Shown: one piece after another, positions 17,016-26,602 of the stretch
Layout: each line of letters begins with the position of its first letter
Numbering within the stretch: the first letter of the stretch is position 1
From: an uncultured Collinsella sp.
Lineage (GTDB): Bacteria > Actinomycetota > Coriobacteriia > Coriobacteriales > Coriobacteriaceae
Length of the DNA stretch: 60,349 nucleotides
Direction: 5' to 3'
Assembly: GCA_902489775.1 (NCBI GenBank)
Contig: CABUBH010000006.1
Coordinates: 1-60,349, forward strand
Notes under the pieces: model-generated
What the model saw: only the letters and a program-made list of their open reading frames with translations
Told to the model about the DNA's origin: nothing
The model's database searches: none
Position numbers and translations under genes: made by a program

Positions 17016-20015
17016 ATGGTAAACGATTTGAGCGGTATAGACGACCTCGAGCTGATGCCGCTGGGCGGAGGCTATATGGTGCGACGCGAACGCTTGATGA
17101 ATGAGCTTATCGCCAAGGGCCGAAAGGCCGGCATCGTGGTTCTTTATGCGCCCGACGGGTTTGGGAAGACCTCGGTGCTGCTGCAGTACACCCAAGAGGT
17201 AAAAAGTGACCCGACGCGAGGCCCCGTGCGGATTATCGAGGCCGATCGCGCCATTGGGCGCGAGGTGTTTATGCAGCTCGAGGTGGTTACCGAAGAACTC
17301 AAAGACAAACCGCACTCCCTTATCGCGATTGATAATGTGCCAAACCTCGATCAGCGCGATACCGAAGACCTCATCGACAGGATTCGCGGCCTGCGCGCCA
17401 TGGGGGTAGGGGTCTTTATCTCCTGCCGTCCTTCAAATCGTCAGCTGATTCATGGGCTGGGCGATTCGGTTAAGATCAATGCGCAGATGCTCAAGGTGCA
17501 TGCCTATGAGTATTCGGCGTGGGCATCGGCGTTTTCGATCAGCACATCGCTCGACTTTTATCAGCTCACGCAGGGTGTGCCCGAGCTCGTCTCGGCATTG
17601 CAGACGGGTCTGTATGGCCAAGGCGACGTAGCCGGTCTGCTCGAAAACGAGATTGTCAACGTATATGGCGCGGCACTTGTCGATCTGGCTTCGCTCGACA
17701 ATAATGCGCTGTTCTGCGTTGCCTGCCTCATGATCTTGATGGGCGAGGGCAATATCGCAGAACTCGAGGCTTGTGGAGTGAGGCTGTCGATGATCGACCA
17801 GTCCTACCTTGTACGCGATTACCCGATCTTTGGTTTAGATCCGGCCGACCGGAGCTTTACGTGCCTGGGCGCCGAGGATAACGGACGGCTTCGCCTGCGA
17901 AAGTTGGTGGCCGAGATCCGTCCCGAGCTAGTTCCGCGGGCGGCTCGAATTTTGCTCAAGGCAGGCCGATGTGATGCGGCGATGGACCTGGCCGACGCCT
18001 TTCTGGACCGTAGCGTGGTCCTTGAACTTGCCGGGCAGTATGGGGTCGATCTTGCTCTGACTGGGCACGGTGCCGATGTCTGCCGGGCGGCGTTGAGTAC
18101 GATCGATGCCGAAGATCACGCTCCAGAGCCAACGCCTGCCGAGGCACTCGGCGTCTATTTGGCGGCGGTCAGCGTGTCCAACACAAAGCTCGCCCGCTGT
18201 ATGGCATCGCTTATCGAGCATGCGGGCGATCAGGCAGCCTGCGAAATAGATCCCGTTTCGTGGAAGGTTGCCCAGGCGCTTACGGCAGTTTGCTATGGGG
18301 ATAACGGGCTTGGGCTTCCCATGAACCTTGCTGTGCCGGAAATCGAGACGGAACACACGGCGCTCGACATGCTCTTTGCACATATCGGGGTCAAGCACTG
18401 GCTGGCTGAGCGGGGAGATGACGGCGGCGCTCTGCAACAGCTCAAAACGCGCAAGGCCTATGACTGCGAGCTCGATATCGCGGGGACTTTTATACGGGCC
18501 GATAGCATGCTGGTGGAGCTCTTCGATGGGTCGTTTGCGGGGATCGACGAGCGCGACGACGAGATGGCGCTGATACGGGACGCGCTCGATGTGCGCGGAC
18601 TTAAGGCGCCGGCTATCTGGGTACGCATGGTGCTGGCGGCACGGCGGCTCCTTTCCGGCTTGCCGGTAACCGACGATGCGGCGTTCAACGAGCTCGATCG
18701 CTTTGCCGTACGCATGCGCGACAACCAGATTCAACTGTTTGGCCTGCTGCTAGAAGGCTGGCAATCGCTGGCAGAAGGTCGGCCGGTCAATGCGAAGTTC
18801 CGCGCGGTCCAGGTGCTCAAACTGGCTGAGGAGCCAATTGCATACATGCGCGACAACGCGTTGCTGCTGGAGCGCGCGGCGTATCTGCGTAACACCTCGA
18901 TGGTTTCGGTACGCGAGGAAGCGGAGTTGCTCGATATAAGCCAGACGCAGGTTGGTGGTGCAGAAGCCTGGATGGTGGCGCTGCATTTGACTTGCGCGGG
19001 GCGAGACAGCGATCTTGCAGCTTGGATGTCCATGAACCGTGCAGGGATTTTGGACCCATCGTATCGGCTCTTTGCCCGCCTTGCCATGCATTGTCTGGGC
19101 GAGCCGGCGGCCAGAATTCGTAAGAAGCTCCCGGTGCGCGAACTATCGCGGTATTCGCTGCGTGACGATCTGGAAGGGGAGGGTGAGCGCCTGTTTCAGG
19201 CTGGCGAGGTCGAAGCCGTCGATACTGTCGACCATATCGAGATTCGCATGTTTGGGGCGTTTCGCGCCGAGCGCGACGGGTTTCCCATCACGGACAAGAT
19301 GTGGCGCCGCAAGAAAGCGGCAACGCTCGCCGAACGGCTTGCGCTGGGCATGGATGCGCTGGTCGACCGCGAGACGCTGGCCATGGAGCTGTGGCCCCAC
19401 GCAGAGTTCAATAGCGCCCGTAACAACCTGTATTCGACGATATCACGCCTGCGCTCGGCCTTGGGGCCGACGCCGGACGGCAAATCGTGTGTGCTGATCC
19501 AAAATGAGTGCATTGGGCTTAACGGTGACTATGTTAAGACCGATGTGCGGTTGTTTGATCAGATAAGCCGCGAAGTTTTGGGAAATCGCACAGGCGCGCG
19601 CGGACCCCATCTGGTCGAGCTGTGCCTTAAGATCGAGCAGCTCTACGCCGGTCCGTTGTATGTTCCCAATGGCTGCAATCCCACCTACTTCTTGCGTATG
19701 CGGCGCATTATGGAATCGAAGTATATCGACTGCATGATTCGGGGAGCGAATGCCGCCCTAGAAGAAAACGACCTGCAGTCGGCGGTATGGCTAGTGGAGT
19801 CGGGGCTGCGCCAAGAGACGGCGCGCGAGGACATGGTGCGTTGCGCTATGCGCGTCTACGGCGCGGCGGGGCGGCGGCGCGATATCGTCGAGCTGTACAG
19901 CGGGCATATGCACCACTTAAGGGAGCAGGTCAATGGTGTGCCCGAGCCCGAGACGCGGCGTCTATACGAGCGCTTGGTGGAGGGCAGGCTTAACCGTGTG
20001 CTGGTCGAGCGATAA
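17016..20015 (+). CDS. Large STAND-type ATPase regulator with C-terminal SARP/BTAD DNA-binding domain
   Basis: A 999-residue protein. The N-terminal P-loop reads APDGFGKTS (45-53), with Ala where the first Gly of Walker A is usual, and IAIDNVPNL (about 105-113) resembles Walker B. The middle ~500 residues are helical, consistent with repeat sensor modules. From about residue 741 there is an OmpR-like winged helix (RMFGAFRAERDG, then the KKAATLAERLAL helix and SARNNLYSTISRLRSALG), followed by a BTAD-type helical domain to the C-terminus. This is the architecture of MalT/SARP-like signal-transduction ATPases. GAGGAGCGGG precedes the ATG. Target genes are unknown; no co-directional gene follows. 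Confidence 0.78.
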   Translation: MVNDLSGIDDLELMPLGGGYMVRRERLMNELIAKGRKAGIVVLYAPDGFGKTSVLLQYTQEVKSDPTRGPVRIIEADRAIGREVFMQLEVVTEELKDKPHSLIAIDNVPNLDQRDTEDLIDRIRGLRAMGVGVFISCRPSNRQLIHGLGDSVKINAQMLKVHAYEYSAWASAFSISTSLDFYQLTQGVPELVSALQTGLYGQGDVAGLLENEIVNVYGAALVDLASLDNNALFCVACLMILMGEGNIAELEACGVRLSMIDQSYLVRDYPIFGLDPADRSFTCLGAEDNGRLRLRKLVAEIRPELVPRAARILLKAGRCDAAMDLADAFLDRSVVLELAGQYGVDLALTGHGADVCRAALSTIDAEDHAPEPTPAEALGVYLAAVSVSNTKLARCMASLIEHAGDQAACEIDPVSWKVAQALTAVCYGDNGLGLPMNLAVPEIETEHTALDMLFAHIGVKHWLAERGDDGGALQQLKTRKAYDCELDIAGTFIRADSMLVELFDGSFAGIDERDDEMALIRDALDVRGLKAPAIWVRMVLAARRLLSGLPVTDDAAFNELDRFAVRMRDNQIQLFGLLLEGWQSLAEGRPVNAKFRAVQVLKLAEEPIAYMRDNALLLERAAYLRNTSMVSVREEAELLDISQTQVGGAEAWMVALHLTCAGRDSDLAAWMSMNRAGILDPSYRLFARLAMHCLGEPAARIRKKLPVRELSRYSLRDDLEGEGERLFQAGEVEAVDTVDHIEIRMFGAFRAERDGFPITDKMWRRKKAATLAERLALGMDALVDRETLAMELWPHAEFNSARNNLYSTISRLRSALGPTPDGKSCVLIQNECIGLNGDYVKTDVRLFDQISREVLGNRTGARGPHLVELCLKIEQLYAGPLYVPNGCNPTYFLRMRRIMESKYIDCMIRGANAALEENDLQSAVWLVESGLRQETAREDMVRCAMRVYGAAGRRRDIVELYSGHMHHLREQVNGVPEPETRRLYERLVEGRLNRVLVER

Positions 20016-20019
20016 AAAA

Positions 20020-20046
20020 CGGGCGTCCGAATTGCTCGGACGCCCG
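20020..20046. terminator. Bidirectional terminator
   Basis: A perfect 11-bp stem (20020-20030 with 20036-20046), preceded by AAAAAA; it serves the convergent regulator and yhbY units. Confidence 0.85.
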
Positions 20047-20084
20047 CAGGCTTGCTATGTGTTGGCTCGCCGGATCATTGACTC

Positions 20085-20384
20085 TTAGACGAGCTTGATC
20101 TTCTCGATGTCCTTGCGCGAGGACTCGCGATACAGCGAGAACTTGCGGCCGATAACCTGGACGACCTCGGCGTGGCAGCGCTCGGCGAGCTCCTCGGCGG
20201 CCTCGCGGGCGGAAAGGCTGGAGCCGTCCAGCACGGAGCACTTGACGAGCTCGTGCTTCTCCAGGTAGGCGACCGTCTGCTCGACGGTGCCCTCGTTGAC
20301 GTCGGACTTGCCGATGATGATGGCGGGGTTGAGGTGATGGGCCATGCTGCGAAGCTGCTTGACCTGGGCTCCTGTCAGTGCCAT
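20085..20384 (-). CDS. yhbY: YhbY-family CRM-domain RNA-binding protein
   Basis: A 99-residue protein that is one CRM domain: MALTGAQVKQLRSMAHHLNP, the GKSDVNEG loop (GxxG-type RNA-binding loop) and a C-terminal GRKFSLYRES strand. YhbY associates with pre-50S ribosomal particles. Length and order match the family. It stands alone on this strand, upstream of a bidirectional terminator. Confidence 0.93.
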   Translation of the reverse strand: MALTGAQVKQLRSMAHHLNPAIIIGKSDVNEGTVEQTVAYLEKHELVKCSVLDGSSLSAREAAEELAERCHAEVVQVIGRKFSLYRESSRKDIEKIKLV

Positions 20385-20566
20385 GGGTTCTCGCTTTCTA
20401 TGTTATGGGGCGCCCCGCGACGGGGCCTTAATCTACGTGAGCTGTCCCACGATAGCGCAGGAACGGCGCGGTGTGGGGCGCGTTTGCCCAGTTCAAAAAG
20501 AATGCGGATGCCGAGCGAGCCGCCGGCGCGGGTTGCAGGCGGACGCGTGATGAGGACGCAAGCGGT

Positions 20567-21454
20567 CTACGGACGGTTCGCAGAGACCGGCTCCCAGGCA
20601 ATAAACGCCCAGCGGACCTTGCGGATATGGTCGAGCATGTAGCGACCCTGCGGCACGCCTTTTGATCCCGGCTCGCCAGCATGGGGATTCTCAATCATGT
20701 GCTGGGCGATATAGTCGCGCAGACGGTCGATCTTATCCTCGTTACCGTGCTCGAGCATGCGGGAGAAGTCCGCCACGCCCGCCTCAAGGCTGTCGAAGGT
20801 ATCGCGACGAGGCGATTCAAAGTACGTGACCTGTGGCAGGGTGCCCATCTGAATGAGGATATTAAAGGCATACACAAAGCCATTGCTGCAGGTAACCGAG
20901 GCACCGATGGCATTCATCAAGTGCAGGTCATAGCGCGGGCTGGAGTTAGCGACCATCGTGACAGCACAACGCCGACGAGCCGTACGATCAAGCTTGGCAA
21001 GCGCACCTTTGAGGTTGGTCGTGGTGACCGAACGACTGGCAAAGGCAACATCAACCGCTTTCGCGATCGGCCCAACTAGGTCCCAATCGTCATCCCAGGC
21101 AAGCTCAAGCGGCGTAATGTGGCCTTCAAGCCCGTAATACTCAATACCAGCATCAAGGGTGCCCAGCATAGCAGGAGAGAAATCAGCCGCAATCACAGGA
21201 TGCCCGGCTTGCGCAAGCGGAATAGCAATCGACCCAGCCCCACACCCCATATCAAGCACCGACTCACCAGGCTGGAGCGCCAACAGCTTCATAAAATCCC
21301 GAGCATACGGAGCAGTCTCAAGCGGCCGAAAATGCCGAGCCCTTTTATCCCACTCAAAAGAATCATCAGCCCGCCGCCGACCAGCCTGCAGGCGCATCCA
21401 TTCGCCATTCCAATCAGCGGAAAGAAGCTCAGAGCGAGCGTCCCCATCAGCCAC
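20567..21454 (-). CDS. Class I SAM-dependent methyltransferase
   Basis: A 295-residue methyltransferase with motif I VLDMGCGAGSIAIPLA (about residues 65-80) and motif II ending in VIAADFS. The GTG at 21454 is chosen because GGAGG lies 8 nt upstream; the longer frame to 21514 would add a hydrophobic stretch that reads as untranslated leader. The substrate is unknown. Coriobacterial genomes carry many such small-molecule methyltransferases beside transporters, but none is adjacent here. The first third of the gene is visibly richer in A than its neighbours. Confidence 0.8.
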   Translation of the reverse strand: MADGDARSELLSADWNGEWMRLQAGRRRADDSFEWDKRARHFRPLETAPYARDFMKLLALQPGESVLDMGCGAGSIAIPLAQAGHPVIAADFSPAMLGTLDAGIEYYGLEGHITPLELAWDDDWDLVGPIAKAVDVAFASRSVTTTNLKGALAKLDRTARRRCAVTMVANSSPRYDLHLMNAIGASVTCSNGFVYAFNILIQMGTLPQVTYFESPRRDTFDSLEAGVADFSRMLEHGNEDKIDRLRDYIAQHMIENPHAGEPGSKGVPQGRYMLDHIRKVRWAFIAWEPVSANRP

Positions 21455-21621
21455 GGGCCAACCTCCTAGCAACAAAAAAGCGACTCCTCCCAAAAGAAGA
21501 GCCGCAACAAGCATATATCAGAAAAAGAACCGTTCCAACGCCAAACCGCCGCACCAGCCAAGTGGTGCAGGAGCGAAGCAACTGCAACAGGGATAGAACC
21601 CAACTGAGGTCCCGTTGTGCG

Positions 21622-21755
21622 GGAGCCCCGGGGAGGGCAAATATATAAGGTCGATCGCGAGTTCCGCACGAGCCGGAGAGCACTTAATGTGCTCTCCGTG
21701 CGAGTCAGGACTGTCCGAGCAGGCGACCTTATATATTTGCCCTCCCCGGGGCTCC
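21622..21755. repeat. Long perfect inverted repeat with a nested hairpin
   Basis: Arms 21622-21653 and 21724-21755 are perfectly complementary over 32 bp, separated by 70 bp. The arms run from a GC-rich end (GGAGCCCCGGGGAGGG) to an AT-rich inner part (AAATATATAAGG). The spacer holds its own perfect 9-bp hairpin, GGAGAGCAC-TTAAT-GTGCTCTCC (21675-21697). It lies 18 bp past the stop of the PFL gene. It could be a MITE-like element, a terminator or an RNA. Confidence 0.9.
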
Positions 21756-21772
21756 TCGCCCGAACCCCTCAG

Positions 21773-23137
21773 CTAGTTCTTCAGCGAGTTCAGTGGTGCC
21801 GGGAATCGACCACCGCGGTGGGCAAGCACAGTGCCGGCGTTGGGGTTCACCGGCATGATGGGCGCACGGCCAAACAGGCCGCCGTACTCGACGCAGTCGC
21901 CCACGCCCTTGCCGATGGCGGGAATCACGCGGACGGCCGTGGTCTTGTTGTTGATGACGCCGATGGCCATCTCGTCGGCGATGATGCCGGCGATGGTCTC
22001 GACCGGGGTGTCGCCGGGGATGGCGATCATGTCCAAGCCAACGGAGCACACGCAGGTCATGGCCTCGAGCTTCTCGAGCGAAAGCGCGCCGGCCTCGACG
22101 GCGGCGATCATGCCGGCGTCCTCGGACACGGGGATAAAGGCGCCGGAGAGACCGCCCACGCTGGAACTGGCCATGACGCCGCCCTTCTTGACGGCATCGT
22201 TGAGCATGGCGAGCGCGCAGGTCGTGCCCGGGCCACCGCAGGTGCCCACGCCGATGATCTCGAGGATGCGCGCGACGGAGTCGCCGATGGCGGGCGTGGG
22301 AGCCAGCGACAGGTCGACAATGCCCTTCTCGACCCCCAGGCGATGGGCGGCCTCGCGGCTCATGAGCTCGCCGGCACGGGTGATCTTAAAGGCGGTCTGC
22401 TTAATCTTCTCGGCGACTTCCATCATCGATGCGGAATCGGGCAGCGTCTCCAGGGCTGCGGCCATAACGCCGGGCCCCGAAACGCCTACGTTGATGACGG
22501 CGTCGGCCTCGCCACCGCCGTGGACGGCGCCCGCCATAAACGGGGAGTCCTCGACCATGTTGGCAAAGCAGACAAACTTGGAAGCGCCGACGGAATCCTG
22601 ATCGGCCGTGAGCTTGGCGGCATCGATGATGGTCTGCGCGGCCATGAGCACGGCGTCCATGTTGATACCGGCGCGCAGGCTGGCGACGTTGACGCTGGAG
22701 CAGACGCGGCTCGTGGTAGCGAGCGCCTGAGGGATGGACTGGATGACGCGGCGGTCGGCGTCGCCGATGCCCTTCTGGACGAGTGCGGAGAAGCCGCCCA
22801 GGTAATCGATGCCGAGCGTCTCGGCCGCGCGGTCGAGGGCATGCGCGATGGGGGTGAGGTCCTCATCCTTGCAGCACGCGGCGATCTGCGCCACCGGGGT
22901 GACGGAAACGCGCTTGTTGACGATGGGGATACCGTACTCGCGCTCGAGGTTCTCGGCGGTCTCGACCAGGTGCTCGGCCGTGTGCGTCACGTGGTCGTAG
23001 ATCTTCGTGCACATGCGGTCGAGGTTCTCGTCACCGCAACCCATGAGCGAAACACCCATGGTGATGGTCCTGATGTCGAGGTTCTGCTCCTCAACCATGC
23101 CGCGGGTTTCCGCGATTTCTGCGGGCGTGATCGCCAT
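21773..23137 (-). CDS. PFL family protein (UPF0210/DUF711)
   Basis: A 454-residue protein of standard UPF0210 length. It begins MAITPAEIAETRGMVEEQNL and continues with the conserved RTITMGVSLMGC, and later GGLSGAFIPVSEDAGM and DMIAIPGDTP. The fold is related to pyruvate formate-lyase, but no glycyl-radical site is seen and the activity is unknown. The ATG at 23137 has AGGAGCGCAAGG upstream; the in-frame extension to 23194 lacks support. In many bacteria an ACT-domain protein gene sits directly upstream; here it is absent and the methionine operon lies upstream instead. Confidence 0.88.
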   Translation of the reverse strand: MAITPAEIAETRGMVEEQNLDIRTITMGVSLMGCGDENLDRMCTKIYDHVTHTAEHLVETAENLEREYGIPIVNKRVSVTPVAQIAACCKDEDLTPIAHALDRAAETLGIDYLGGFSALVQKGIGDADRRVIQSIPQALATTSRVCSSVNVASLRAGINMDAVLMAAQTIIDAAKLTADQDSVGASKFVCFANMVEDSPFMAGAVHGGGEADAVINVGVSGPGVMAAALETLPDSASMMEVAEKIKQTAFKITRAGELMSREAAHRLGVEKGIVDLSLAPTPAIGDSVARILEIIGVGTCGGPGTTCALAMLNDAVKKGGVMASSSVGGLSGAFIPVSEDAGMIAAVEAGALSLEKLEAMTCVCSVGLDMIAIPGDTPVETIAGIIADEMAIGVINNKTTAVRVIPAIGKGVGDCVEYGGLFGRAPIMPVNPNAGTVLAHRGGRFPAPLNSLKN

Positions 23138-23245
23138 CCTTGCGCTCCTATCTGCCAAAACGAGCATAGTCTTATCTATTCTAACGTGCTGCACGTGCCA
23201 AGTGGCGCATGCGGCACGTTTTGGTGCTCGGTTGTTTCCGTTGTG

Positions 23246-25804
23246 TTACTGCCCAAAGACCTCTTCGGCGATACGAGCGCTTTCGGCGGCGTCCTTAGCG
23301 TAGTAGTCCGCGCCGATCTGCTTGGCGTATTCGGGGGTGAGCACGGCGCCGCCCACGATGATCTTGACGCCCGGGACCTCGGCATGGAGCAACTTGATGG
23401 TCTCTTCCATGGCCACGACGGTGGTGGTCATAAGCGCCGAGAGGCCGACGAGTTTGATATCGCGCTCCTTGACGGTCTTGAGTACCTCCTGTGGATCGAC
23501 GTCGCGGCCCAGGTCAAAGACGGTATAGCCGTAGTTATCGAGCAGCATCTTGACGATGTTCTTGCCAATGTCGTGGATGTCGCCCTTGACGGTGGCCACG
23601 CAGATCTTGCCCTTGTCGGCAATCTCGCCGGCGGGCATCAGGCGCTTGATGGTGTCGAAGCCCACGCGCGCGGCCTCGGCCGAGGCCATGAGCTGCGGCA
23701 AGAAGAACTTGCCCTGGTCAAAGAGGACGCCAACCTCGTCGAGGGCGGGGATAAAGTGATTGTTGATAAGATCCATAGCGTCGTGATCTGCCAGCAGACG
23801 CTCGGTCTCGGCAGCGATCTCGCCTTTGCGGCCCGAGACGACCATGCGACGAATCGGGTCGTCGTTGCCGTCGGTGCCGGCGGTGCCCACGGCAGGCGCG
23901 GCATCACTCGATGCGGCCTGAGCTGCCGCCGGGTTTGCGGCGATCTTGTACGGATCGGTCCAGCCGGCGTAGCGCTCGATGTATCCGGTCGAGCCCTCGT
24001 CCTCAACGCTCAACACGCGATAACTGTAGACGGTATCCATAAAGCGCTTAGAGCCCGGGTTCATGATGGGGGCGTCCAGGCCTGCTCCGAAGGCGGCGGC
24101 CAAAAAGACCGAGCCCAGCAGCGGGCGGGCGGGCAGGCCAAAGCTGATGTTCGACACGCCGAGCGCGCACTTGACGCCCAGACGCTCCTTGCACAGGGAC
24201 ATGGCACGCAGGATCTGTTCGGCCTGGCGTTGATTGGTCGAGGCGGTCATGACCAGGCAGTCGATGAGGATACGGTCCGGGCCGATGCCGTAACGGGCGG
24301 CTTCGGCCACGATGCGCTCGGCGATGGCAAAGCGCGCCTCGGCGGTATCGGGGATGCCGCCCTCATCGAGCGTGAGGCCGACAACGTTGGTGCCGTAGTG
24401 GGCGACCAGCGGGAAAATCTCGTCCATGATCTGCTGCTTGCCGTTAACGGAGTTGATGATGGGCTTGCCGGCGTAGCGACGTACGGCCGCCTCGACGGCG
24501 GCGGGGTCGGTGGAGTCGATCTGCAGCGGCAGCAGCGTGGATCCCTGCAGCTGCTCGGTTGCCTGTTGGATCACCTTGACCTCGTCGATCTCGGGCAGGC
24601 CCACGTTGACGTCCAGGATGTCGGCGCCCTGCTCCTGCTGGCTGATGCCCTGGCTTACCACGTAATCCAAGTCGCCGTCGCGCAGGGCCTGCTGCAGGCG
24701 CTTTTTGCCGGTGGGGTTGATGCGCTCGCCGATGACGGCGATCTTGTGGCCGTCGCAGGGAAGGTCCACGACCGTCTGGGCGCTCGTGACCGACATGCTG
24801 GGCTTGCGATGGCGGGGACTGGGCGTGTGGTTATCGATGAGCGTGCGGAGTGCTGCCATGTGTGTGGGCGTGGTGCCGCAGCAGCCGCCGACGACGCTCA
24901 CACCATCCTCGATCATGCCGGCAACGGCCTCGGCGTATTCGGGCGCCTGGATGTCAAAGACCGTGTTGCCGTCGTCGTCCACACGGGGCAGCCCCGCGTT
25001 TGCCTGCACCATGACGGGCTTGTCGGTGACGGTGAGCATACGTGCGGCGAGCCCACGGAGCTCGGCCGGACCCTGGCTGCAGTTGATGCCCAAGACATCG
25101 GCGCCGATGGTGTCGAGGGTGATGGCGGCCACCTCGGGACTCGTGCCCAGGAAGGTGCGACCGTCTTCCTCAAAGGTCATGGTGGCAAAGACGGGCAGGT
25201 CGGAGTTCTCGCGGCAGGCGAGGACGGCCGCCTTGATCTCGGCAAGGTCGGTCATGGTCTCGATAATAAAGAGGTCCACGCCCGCATCGACGCCGGCGCG
25301 TACTTCCTCGGCAAAGAGGTCGTAGGCCTCGTCAAAGCTGAGGGTGCCCAGGGGGCGCAGCAGGGCGCCGATGGGGCCGATGTCGCCGGCGACGTAGTGG
25401 GCGCCGGCCGCGCTGGCGCAAGAGACCGCGGCGGCAAAGACATCTGCCACGGTGGCGGCGCCATCGAGCTTGTGCGCGTTGGCGCCAAAGGTGTTGGCGG
25501 TGATCACATCGCAGCCGGCCTCGACGTACTGACGCTGGATGTCGGTGATGACCTGAGGCTCCTCAAAGTTGAGCAGCTCGGGCAGGGCGCCTGCCTTCAT
25601 GCCGGCGGCCTGCAGCATGGTGCCCATGCCGCCGTCGAACAGCAGGTGCCCCGTGCCCTCGATGGCAGCGCGCAGGCGATCGTCCTTAATGCGAAGGTCG
25701 TCGATTGTGCGCGTCTTGTACGTGGCGCCATTGCGGCGTGCGGCATCAACGGGCGCCGCCAGCGCGGCACCGTCCAGATCATGAGTGATAAGCGGAGTAA
25801 ACAT
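23246..25804 (-). CDS. metH: Cobalamin-dependent methionine synthase lacking the reactivation domain
   Basis: An 852-residue enzyme that transfers methyl from methyltetrahydrofolate to homocysteine via cobalamin. Domains in order: a ~50-residue N-terminal extension; homocysteine-binding barrel (DGGMGTML at about 57; zinc ligands in GINCSQG and GGCCGTTP); pterin barrel (IGERINPTGKK, DVNVGLP); helical cap; and the B12-binding Rossmann domain with DIHDIGKNIV (742-751, lower-axial His744), where the protein ends. The AdoMet-binding reactivation domain of E. coli MetH is missing and is supplied by the next gene upstream in the operon (25814-26602), 9 nt away. A split MetH of this kind is known in Thermotoga. 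Confidence 0.94.
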   Translation of the reverse strand: MFTPLITHDLDGAALAAPVDAARRNGATYKTRTIDDLRIKDDRLRAAIEGTGHLLFDGGMGTMLQAAGMKAGALPELLNFEEPQVITDIQRQYVEAGCDVITANTFGANAHKLDGAATVADVFAAAVSCASAAGAHYVAGDIGPIGALLRPLGTLSFDEAYDLFAEEVRAGVDAGVDLFIIETMTDLAEIKAAVLACRENSDLPVFATMTFEEDGRTFLGTSPEVAAITLDTIGADVLGINCSQGPAELRGLAARMLTVTDKPVMVQANAGLPRVDDDGNTVFDIQAPEYAEAVAGMIEDGVSVVGGCCGTTPTHMAALRTLIDNHTPSPRHRKPSMSVTSAQTVVDLPCDGHKIAVIGERINPTGKKRLQQALRDGDLDYVVSQGISQQEQGADILDVNVGLPEIDEVKVIQQATEQLQGSTLLPLQIDSTDPAAVEAAVRRYAGKPIINSVNGKQQIMDEIFPLVAHYGTNVVGLTLDEGGIPDTAEARFAIAERIVAEAARYGIGPDRILIDCLVMTASTNQRQAEQILRAMSLCKERLGVKCALGVSNISFGLPARPLLGSVFLAAAFGAGLDAPIMNPGSKRFMDTVYSYRVLSVEDEGSTGYIERYAGWTDPYKIAANPAAAQAASSDAAPAVGTAGTDGNDDPIRRMVVSGRKGEIAAETERLLADHDAMDLINNHFIPALDEVGVLFDQGKFFLPQLMASAEAARVGFDTIKRLMPAGEIADKGKICVATVKGDIHDIGKNIVKMLLDNYGYTVFDLGRDVDPQEVLKTVKERDIKLVGLSALMTTTVVAMEETIKLLHAEVPGVKIIVGGAVLTPEYAKQIGADYYAKDAAESARIAEEVFGQ

Positions 25805-25813
25805 CGAGGGCTC

Positions 25814-26602
25814 CTAATGGCTGGAATAGCAGGTGGTGTGGGCGGCGCGGAAGCGACAGTGCTCGCGCATGCGGCATATATTGCAGGTGGGGCGGCTCTG
25901 GGCGTCGTGGACCTCGCCGTCAAACAGACCGATCACCGCGGTCACACTCTTGGTGGGCATGAGCAGGCTGGTCGGCGTGACGGTAAGCCCGATGAGCCGC
26001 GTGGCGTTGAGTGCATCCACGATTGAGCGCTGGGCAGAGAGCGGGCAGTCGCCATAGCCGGGACTAAAGCGCCAGTTGCCGGCGAGCCCATGAACGGCGG
26101 CGTCCGTCTTGACCTGCTGGTCCATTTGTTCAACGGCGGCTTCCACGTAAGCGGAGCACGCGGCATCGAGTACAGCTCCCTCTAGGGGCTGCTGGGCTCC
26201 CGTGGTGCGTAGGCGGCGCTCGGCATCCATGCCGAGGGTGCATGCCATGAGCGCGGCAAAGCGGGCGTCTTTGAGATGTCGATAGATATCACGACCGCGC
26301 AGCTCAACGTTGGTGCCGACCAAGCGAATGCAAGGCTCTCCCTGCTCGTCCACGCCCGTGGCATCGACGGTAAACACGCGCCGCACGCCGCGGGGCTCAA
26401 TGTCCAGCTCAAGGCGCTCGACCACAAGCTCAATACGTCGTGACAGCTCGGGCTCAATCTGCTGGCCGCCGTAACCCAGATACCGCAGCATCTCGGCACG
26501 GTCGACACGGGGATGGTGCGCAGCATCGACACGGTAAAGCGCCGGCGACGCAAGGTCGGCCGGCACTTCGACAGCGGTTGTATCGATGTGCGGTTTTTCC
26601 AT
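25814..26602 (-). CDS. Methionine synthase reactivation-domain protein
   Basis: A 262-residue protein corresponding to the AdoMet-dependent reactivation domain of MetH, made as a separate chain. RFSPGYGDCPLS matches the conserved R-x-SPGYxxCP AdoMet-binding motif, followed by SLLMPTKSVTAVIG. The C-terminus has a Cys-rich CNICRMREHCRF tail, which in related stand-alone proteins may bind metal. The ATG at 26602-26600 overlaps the metF stop (TAATG), and metH follows 9 nt later, so all three are translated together. Its job is to re-methylate cob(II)alamin when the synthase is oxidised. Confidence 0.9.
   Translation of the reverse strand: MEKPHIDTTAVEVPADLASPALYRVDAAHHPRVDRAEMLRYLGYGGQQIEPELSRRIELVVERLELDIEPRGVRRVFTVDATGVDEQGEPCIRLVGTNVELRGRDIYRHLKDARFAALMACTLGMDAERRLRTTGAQQPLEGAVLDAACSAYVEAAVEQMDQQVKTDAAVHGLAGNWRFSPGYGDCPLSAQRSIVDALNATRLIGLTVTPTSLLMPTKSVTAVIGLFDGEVHDAQSRPTCNICRMREHCRFRAAHTTCYSSH

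Noticed and set aside
16819..17022. 67-codon frame before the STAND/SARP gene
   Set aside because: It has no ribosome site, basic random composition, and overlaps the regulator start.
21617..26026. A 1469-codon plus-strand open frame
   Set aside because: It runs antisense to the PFL and metH genes. Its low-complexity Asp/Gly/His-rich translation is the usual mirror of GC-rich coding DNA.
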